A DNA stretch of 64,000 nt, from the NCBI GenBank assembly GCA_002753135.1, contig PDZV01000011.1, positions 1 through 64,000 of the forward strand, read 5' to 3'. A program made the translations under genes and the position numbers. Of this stretch, positions 59,148 through 64,000 are shown in pieces (within the stretch, counting starts at the first letter, position 1; every line of letters starts with the position of its first letter). The notes below the pieces were generated by a model. It worked only from the letters and a program-made list of their open reading frames with translations. It had not been told where the DNA came from and searched no databases. The stretch is from Magnetococcales bacterium WMHbinv6. GTDB taxonomy: Bacteria; Pseudomonadota; Magnetococcia; Magnetococcales; Magnetaquicoccaceae.

Positions 59148-60530
59148 ATGTCTGAAACGGCTTATTCATATCCGGTTGTGTTGGTCAATGTTTCGCGCAG
59201 TACCAATGCCATCTCTTTCCCCATGGGACTCAGCGTGATTGCCAACAGCTTGCTCCTGCAAGGAATAACGCCACAAATTATTGATTTGATCACAGTAGAT
59301 CCTGCCAATCGAGAAAAAGAGTTAAAAAAAAGAATACCTGCCGAGCCGGCGATTTACGGCTTCAGTTTAATGATTGGCAATCACCATCTGGATGAAACAG
59401 AAAGACATGTTCGTATCATCCTGGAGAGCAGTCCGGAGAGTATTATCGTCTATGGCGGATCGCTGCCATCTTCTGTTCCTGAGTTGTTGTTGGAGAATGG
59501 TTGTCTGTGTCACTATATCGTGCATGGAGAAGGAGAGATAACCTTTTTTGAACTGATAAACCTGTTGCGCAGTGGGCAGGAAATTCCTGAAAATTTTTCC
59601 GGTGTTTTTTATCGTAAAAATGGCGAAATTCGCGGCACACGGAATCGTCGTATGCGTAAATTGGATCGTCTCTCTAATCCAAATTTTACGCTCTTTGATG
59701 TTGAATTTTATGCCAACTATTTCAAAGAAACGGAACTTTCATGGGAAATTATGGCCTCCCGGGGGTGTCGTGCCCATTGCACCTTCTGTTATAAATTTAT
59801 GGGTGACGGTATGTCTGTCCGCTCCGTGGAAGATGTTATGGATGAAATTGAATATATTATGAACAATCATAATATTAAAAGGTTCTATTTTGTTGATGAA
59901 AATTTTCTCCAAATGAAAAAATATTTTCTTAAATTTATCGAGGAAAAACAAAGGCGTAATTTAGTGTTTGATATGTATGCGCAGTCGCGTATTGATGAAA
60001 TCGATGAAGAAAGATGCCGTGTCGGTTCAGAAAATGGCTTGCGTGTAATCAGTACCGGCGTCGAATCGGTTTCAGAAAGCGTGTTGGAGCATATCAACAA
60101 GAATATTTCGTTGAGCGTCGCCGAAGAGGCGATTGCCCGTGCCAATCGCTATGGTATACGTGTTCACGTCAATCTCATTCTGGGATTTCCTGGCGATTCA
60201 GAAAAAAGCTGTCAGGATATGATAGATTTTGTAAATAAAAATCAGCTGTACGGGCGCGTAAAATTACACTATCTTACCCCGTTGCCTTCAACTGAACTCT
60301 ATTTGGAGGTTAAGCAAAATGGATTTATTGACAACGACTTTGAGTATGTTCGTAAATTGAATAATTTATACTGGGAAAGAGTAGTCAATATGACACAGAT
60401 GAGCGATGAGGTGTTGGATCATTATTATGGTATCATTTCTGAAATGGGAAAACAGACGCGCAAAGGATTGACATCAGAAAAATATTCAAACCAAGTCAAT
60501 GCGTGGAACATGTACAAGGTGGTCAATTGA
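59148..60530 (+). CDS. B12-binding-type radical SAM protein
   Basis: A 460-residue protein. The N-terminal part (about 1-150) resembles a cobalamin-binding domain (PMGLSVIANSLLLQG, YGGSLPSSVPELLLENG, VHGEGEITFFELINLL). The radical SAM core has CRAHCTFC (C207, C211, C214) and FVDENFL, STGVESVSESVLEHINK, LILGFPGDSEKSC. Such enzymes often do radical methylations or rearrangements in lipid, sugar or natural-product paths. GGAG precedes ATG 59148. The gene is visibly more AT-rich than the rest of the window, for example near 59860-59960, which suggests transfer. It leads the second sugar module. Confidence 0.87.
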   Translation: MSETAYSYPVVLVNVSRSTNAISFPMGLSVIANSLLLQGITPQIIDLITVDPANREKELKKRIPAEPAIYGFSLMIGNHHLDETERHVRIILESSPESIIVYGGSLPSSVPELLLENGCLCHYIVHGEGEITFFELINLLRSGQEIPENFSGVFYRKNGEIRGTRNRRMRKLDRLSNPNFTLFDVEFYANYFKETELSWEIMASRGCRAHCTFCYKFMGDGMSVRSVEDVMDEIEYIMNNHNIKRFYFVDENFLQMKKYFLKFIEEKQRRNLVFDMYAQSRIDEIDEERCRVGSENGLRVISTGVESVSESVLEHINKNISLSVAEEAIARANRYGIRVHVNLILGFPGDSEKSCQDMIDFVNKNQLYGRVKLHYLTPLPSTELYLEVKQNGFIDNDFEYVRKLNNLYWERVVNMTQMSDEVLDHYYGIISEMGKQTRKGLTSEKYSNQVNAWNMYKVVN

Positions 60531-60723
60531 TAGCATGTACCGCTGCAGCACGCATGGCGGCAGAGTGGAAACGAGACGCCTGCAGCAGTGTATGTGAAAA
60601 GATAATGCTTTTTGAGTAGAGCGCTTACGGTAGTGTCATGATGTTGAAAAGCGGATTGAGTGCGCTCAGGTTGCACTCAAATTGCGTTGCAACAGGCTGA
60701 ATGTTTTTTATCAACGAGGCAAT

Positions 60724-62295
60724 ATGCAGGAATTATTTAACAAGCTGGTTTTGCTTGACAAAGAAAATCGATTTGATAAATTGCAAAATGAGGTGGCGTC
60801 ACTGCACTGTTCTGTTGGAGAGTGGTTTATCATTGTGCAACAGCTGCTGATTACCAGGCACCTGCGCGCAGCTTTTGTTATCGCCAAGATGCTGGAACAA
60901 ACGGGGCATCAGAGCTGGATGATTTCTCTGGCATTGTGTGCAGGGCACTTGTTGTTCAACCCCACATTCGACAGAACAAACCTGTTACAATTGCTCAGTC
61001 AGCAGAGCGATACATTAACTGTCGAACAGCATACGGCAATCATTCGTTATGTTATTCCTGGCGTTATTGTCGGCCTGTCAAACCTTTCATTAAAAGTTCA
61101 AGATTTTGATACAATTGCAAAAAGTATAGACATCCTGAAGGCTGCGGTACCAGCTTATCGGAAAATATTTGACTTTCAGGCAGCAGATCCCGAACTGTGC
61201 GTGGAAAGTATCCGCCAGCAGGCTTGGCAGAGTTCGCAACTGTTTGAGAACGCTTTGCCGACCGTACAGCAGGCCCAACGTTGTCGTCGTGTGCTGGTCT
61301 GTTTGAATGGCAGCATTCAAAAAGGGAGTGGTGTCCGGATTGCAAAAGCCATGAGCGATTATGGTTGGCAGGTGGAAATGTTGCCGCGTGTGTTGGAACC
61401 AAAAAGTTTGCAGGAGGATTGTCGTATGCTCCTGGAGTGCTGTCGGCAAGGGATGCCGGAGTTGCTCCTCTTTGAAGCCAGTCATATGATCGCCCATGAT
61501 GCCGACACCTATCTGGCGATGAAAAAAGAGGTGTTGGCTCTCTTGCCTGCAGCCCATTTTCTCGGCGTATTGGTGGATGTGGACGGTAATACAGAAAACA
61601 AGATCATCGAAAAATTTGGTGCCTTTTTTGACAAGTTGGTTTCCTATGGCATTCCTCCGGCGGAGATGGCCTCTCATCCGCAATTTTCAGGAAAAATAAT
61701 GCGTGCCTGGCCACCGGTTTTTGGCGAAGGAATCGGTTCTGTCAGCAAACCGTTGGAGAGTGTTCCCCTTTTTGATGGCATTTTTCATGCTTCCAACTGG
61801 TCGCGACTGCTCTGGTATGTGGCGTTGCGGCATTATGACTGCAATATCAATTGGAAGTTGAATGTTTTTTCTTACCATAATGAGGTCTACAAGCGTTCGC
61901 CGCTGGAATATTATCGTGACTATATCAAGGGGTTGGAGGAGGCGACCTGTTGTCTCAGTCTGAGTGCTTTGAGCGCCGACAGTCCGGTGACGGATCGGGG
62001 GGTTGAACCGGAGGGGATTATGACCGGTCGGGCCATGGAGACGGTGTTGAGTGGTTCGCTGTTGATTCAAGAATATTCCCCCAATACGAGACGCTTTTTG
62101 CTTCCGGGTGAACACTATCTGGAATTTCACACCTTTGCCGAATTGCGGGCCATTCTGAAATTTATTGTCGAACACAAAGAAGAGGCCGAAGCGGTGCGGC
62201 AGAGGGGGTTTGCCTTTGCGCAGGCGCGTTACGGTCCCGATAAATTGGTGGGATACATTGATAAATTTGTTTTTTATTCCGACGACGCCTCATAG
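60724..62295 (+). CDS. CgeB-like glycosyltransferase
   Basis: A 523-residue protein. The first 190 residues are helical and not recognised. From about residue 195 it reads like a GT-B enzyme (RRVLVCLNGSIQKGSGVRIAKAM, FLGVLVDVDGNTENKI). It ends with a CgeB/Glyco_trans_1_2-type segment: GRAMETVLSGSLLIQEYSPN, FLLPGEHYLEFHTFAEL and RQRGFAFAQARYGPDKLV. It resembles in general layout the TPR-CgeB protein encoded at 24411. GAGG precedes ATG 60724; an earlier ATG at 60682 is less good. Nucleotide-sugar donor and acceptor are unknown. Confidence 0.7.
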   Translation: MQELFNKLVLLDKENRFDKLQNEVASLHCSVGEWFIIVQQLLITRHLRAAFVIAKMLEQTGHQSWMISLALCAGHLLFNPTFDRTNLLQLLSQQSDTLTVEQHTAIIRYVIPGVIVGLSNLSLKVQDFDTIAKSIDILKAAVPAYRKIFDFQAADPELCVESIRQQAWQSSQLFENALPTVQQAQRCRRVLVCLNGSIQKGSGVRIAKAMSDYGWQVEMLPRVLEPKSLQEDCRMLLECCRQGMPELLLFEASHMIAHDADTYLAMKKEVLALLPAAHFLGVLVDVDGNTENKIIEKFGAFFDKLVSYGIPPAEMASHPQFSGKIMRAWPPVFGEGIGSVSKPLESVPLFDGIFHASNWSRLLWYVALRHYDCNINWKLNVFSYHNEVYKRSPLEYYRDYIKGLEEATCCLSLSALSADSPVTDRGVEPEGIMTGRAMETVLSGSLLIQEYSPNTRRFLLPGEHYLEFHTFAELRAILKFIVEHKEEAEAVRQRGFAFAQARYGPDKLVGYIDKFVFYSDDAS

Positions 62296-62319
62296 CGTCG
62301 CCCAGTCGTGAGAGACAAA

Positions 62320-63075
62320 ATGGACGATGTGCAAGGAAAACGGGTATTGGTAACCGGTGCCAGCAGTGGTATCGGTGCGGCGGTGGCGCAGCTTTTTGCC
62401 CGCAAAGGGGCTTGTGTGGGCGTTCACTATGCCCATAATCGCAGCGGGGCGGAGGAGGTGCTGGCCGCGATTCGGGCGCAGCAGGGTGAGGCAGTACTGT
62501 TACAGTGCGATTTGCTGCAGGTTGAAGAGCGCAGCCGTTTGGTCGAGCAGTTTGTTGCCCGCTACGGTGGGGTGGATGTGTTGGTGAACAACGCCGGAGC
62601 GGCCATCAGTTTTCAGGATTTTCGCCAGATCACGCAGGAGGAGTGGTGGCAGGCCATGGCGCTGAATGCCGAGGCACCGTTGTGGTTGAGTCGTCTGGTT
62701 TGGTCCTACATGGCGCAGAATCATTGGGGACGGATCATCAACATCAGTACGGCAGCGGTCAAATTTGGTGGCAGTCCCAATGGGGTTCACTATGTGGCGG
62801 CCAAGGCGGCACTGGAAGGGATCACCATGGCGCTGGCCAAGGCGGGTGCGGCCAGCAACATATTGGTCAACGCCATTCGCTGCGGCATCATCGATACGGG
62901 GATTTATAAAAAATTGCCCGGTTATACCCAGGAACAGTTTATTCAGCGTGGCAAAAAGGCCTTTTTGGGCCGGGCCGGAACGACCGATGAGGTGGCGGGT
63001 TGGGTGTTGTTTTTGGCCAGCAGTGCTGCCGGTTATACCACCGGAGAGTTGATTTCTGTTGCCGGTGGAGATTGA
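62320..63075 (+). CDS. Classical SDR oxidoreductase (FabG-like)
   Basis: A 251-residue short-chain dehydrogenase with RVLVTGASSGIGAAVAQLFA (NAD(P) binding), VDVLVNNAGAAI, the catalytic serine in IINISTAAV, and YVAAK as the YxxxK motif. It oxidises or reduces a keto/hydroxyl group on a small molecule; the sugar context suggests a sugar or a lipid precursor. ATG 62320 (MDDVQGKR) has GAGAG just upstream; a GTG at 62308 is also possible. It starts 24 bases after the glycosyltransferase gene. Confidence 0.87.
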   Translation: MDDVQGKRVLVTGASSGIGAAVAQLFARKGACVGVHYAHNRSGAEEVLAAIRAQQGEAVLLQCDLLQVEERSRLVEQFVARYGGVDVLVNNAGAAISFQDFRQITQEEWWQAMALNAEAPLWLSRLVWSYMAQNHWGRIINISTAAVKFGGSPNGVHYVAAKAALEGITMALAKAGAASNILVNAIRCGIIDTGIYKKLPGYTQEQFIQRGKKAFLGRAGTTDEVAGWVLFLASSAAGYTTGELISVAGGD

Positions 63076-63102
63076 CGGTATTGTGAAACGGGTGTGGTTG
63101 TG

Positions 63103-63111
63103 TGCTATACT
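63103..63111 (+). promoter_or_regulatory. Candidate extended -10 promoter before the last epimerase gene
   Basis: TGCTATACT is an extended -10 element (TG, one base, TATACT). The best -35 upstream is TTGTGA at 63081-63086, with a rather long 19-base gap. It lies about 80 bases before the ATG at 63191 and might give the last gene a promoter of its own. A single element like this can occur by chance. Confidence 0.35.
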
Positions 63112-63190
63112 GGTCTTTTGGCGGCAAAATGGGGAATTGGCTTTTGCTGGCCGGGACCGGGTTGTGCAGAGACGAGCGGGTGAGTAGACC

Positions 63191-64000
63191 ATGCATTTAT
63201 TGATTACGGGCAGCAGCAGTTTTATCGGCAAAGCGTTACTGGCACTCTGTGATGCCAGGGGAATCCGGATAACCGGTATCGACAGGCAGGAGCCGACACG
63301 GCCAGATTGCCTGCAGATGGATATTCAGGATCCACATCTGGCGGATGCCATCCCGGAAGAGGTGGATGCCGTCATTCATCTGGCCGCCATGTCACGCGAT
63401 CCGGATTGTCGCAATCGGGCCAAGGCCTGTTTTGCCGTCAATGTGATGGGTACGCTTAACCTGATGGAGGCCGCCCTGCAGCGGCGGGCCCGTCAATTTG
63501 TTTTTGCCTCCACCGAATGGGTCTATGACCGTTTTACTGCCGATGTGGCAAAAACGGAGGAGGATGCCATCGATCCGGCCAATTTGCAGTCGGAATATGC
63601 GCTTTCCAAACTGGTGAGTGAGTTCAATCTGCGGCAAAAATTTCAACACGGTTTTTGTCCGGTCACCATTTTACGTCTGGGGATTATTTATGGCCCGCGC
63701 CATGATGCCTGGTCGGCTGTGGAGTCGCTGCTCAATGGGGTGGCAAGCAAGGATCAATTGACCGTTGGGGCGCAGGCGACCAGTCGCTGTTTTATTCATG
63801 TCTCCGATATTGCCGAAGCGCTGTTGGCCGCCGTCGGGCAGAGCGGTTTTGCGATTTATAATATTCAGGGGGAACGATTGGTCTCGTTGGGCGAGGTGAT
63901 CGCCACCAGCCAGACCATTTTGCAGCGGCAGATTTCCGTTGTCGAGACGGCCCCGCATACCCCCAGCATCCGCAATGTTTCCGGCGAGAAGGCCTATCGG
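63191..64000 (+). CDS. NAD-dependent epimerase/dehydratase, C-terminus cut by window edge
   Basis: The first 270 residues of an extended SDR. MHLLITGSSSFIGKALLALC is the dinucleotide site, VDAVIHLAAMSRDP and FVFASTEWVYD the central strands, and YALSKLVSEFN the tyrosine-lysine pair; ILRLGIIYGPR and CFIHVSDIAEALLAA follow. It acts on a nucleotide sugar. The frame is still open at the last base of the window. A GGGTGAG-type site stands before ATG 63191. With the genes before it, it makes a second sugar module that continues beyond the window. Confidence 0.85.
   Translation, partial: MHLLITGSSSFIGKALLALCDARGIRITGIDRQEPTRPDCLQMDIQDPHLADAIPEEVDAVIHLAAMSRDPDCRNRAKACFAVNVMGTLNLMEAALQRRARQFVFASTEWVYDRFTADVAKTEEDAIDPANLQSEYALSKLVSEFNLRQKFQHGFCPVTILRLGIIYGPRHDAWSAVESLLNGVASKDQLTVGAQATSRCFIHVSDIAEALLAAVGQSGFAIYNIQGERLVSLGEVIATSQTILQRQISVVETAPHTPSIRNVSGEKAYR

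Noticed and set aside
1-64000. tRNA, rRNA, insertion sequences or prophage
   Set aside because: No cloverleaf-like intergenic segment, transposase motif or phage gene was found on reading; the gaps between genes are mostly short.

Overview
The window is about 54% GC, densely packed and bacterial. Gene content suggests a flexible, respiring Gram-negative proteobacterium: multihaem c-type cytochromes, a NapH-type ferredoxin protein, bacteriohemerythrin, several hybrid histidine kinases, surface-polysaccharide genes and a very large repeat protein. The mix is reminiscent of Magnetococcales-type marine or freshwater bacteria, but no marker gene fixes the taxonomy, so this is inference. No tRNA, rRNA, CRISPR array, insertion sequence or phage gene was seen.

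Region 1-11.2 kb (minus strand): a giant gene (2054 aa, roughly one hundred 16-residue repeats) is followed by a Sir2 deacylase, an Aas-like acyltransferase/acyl-ACP synthetase, a Tat-type amidohydrolase and an LplT-like transporter cut by the window edge. The last four overlap or nearly touch, so this looks like a lysophospholipid-remodelling operon headed by a repeat protein. Region 11.3-21.8 kb (plus): a bacteriohemerythrin, a secreted proline-rich tandem-repeat protein, and a response regulator with two very large hybrid kinases overlapping end to start. Region 21.9-23.3 kb: a divergent intergenic region with dyad repeats, flanked by a 54-aa and a 91-aa membrane-type small protein.

Region 23.3-35.9 kb: a sugar-modification cluster. 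On the plus strand are a radical SAM/SPASM protein, a TPR-CgeB-type glycosyltransferase, a nucleotidyltransferase-kinase in reversed HldE order, a HAD phosphatase, an APH-like kinase, a split transketolase, a GmhA-like SIS isomerase and a nucleotide-sugar epimerase. Convergent to them are an RmlD-like reductase, a methyltransferase and a second radical SAM/SPASM protein. A related module closes the window (59.1-64.0 kb): a B12-binding-type radical SAM protein, another CgeB-like glycosyltransferase, an SDR and an epimerase cut by the edge. Together these suggest synthesis and transfer of an unusual, possibly heptose-like, activated sugar.

Region 36.3-43.8 kb holds the most unusual locus: a calcineurin-like phosphoesterase, a MoxR AAA+ ATPase, a degenerate-vWA protein fused to two FGE/C-type-lectin modules, and a third stand-alone FGE module. 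This is the architecture of NTPase-centred biological conflict systems. The FGE modules lack the catalytic cysteine pair. The last one ends in a segment in which the positions that vary between modules are almost all NNY codons, followed by a long GC-rich stem-loop. That is what a diversity-generating retroelement target looks like; no reverse transcriptase lies in the window.

Region 43.8-51.2 kb (minus): a nine-gene run headed by a fatty acid hydroxylase-like protein, with a NapH-like protein, an HAO-type octahaem cytochrome, a DsrE-like protein, a TVP38-rhodanese fusion, a J-domain protein, a pentahaem cytochrome, a methyltransferase and a DUF2461 protein, preceded by a 28-bp perfect dyad. 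Region 51.3-52.7 kb: a DmeR-DmeF-type cobalt/nickel efflux pair with its own operator. Region 52.7-57.5 kb (minus): a three-gene signalling operon (PstS-like sensor, hybrid kinase with HPt, response regulator-kinase). Region 57.6-58.8 kb: a DUF3293 protein and a small secreted protein.
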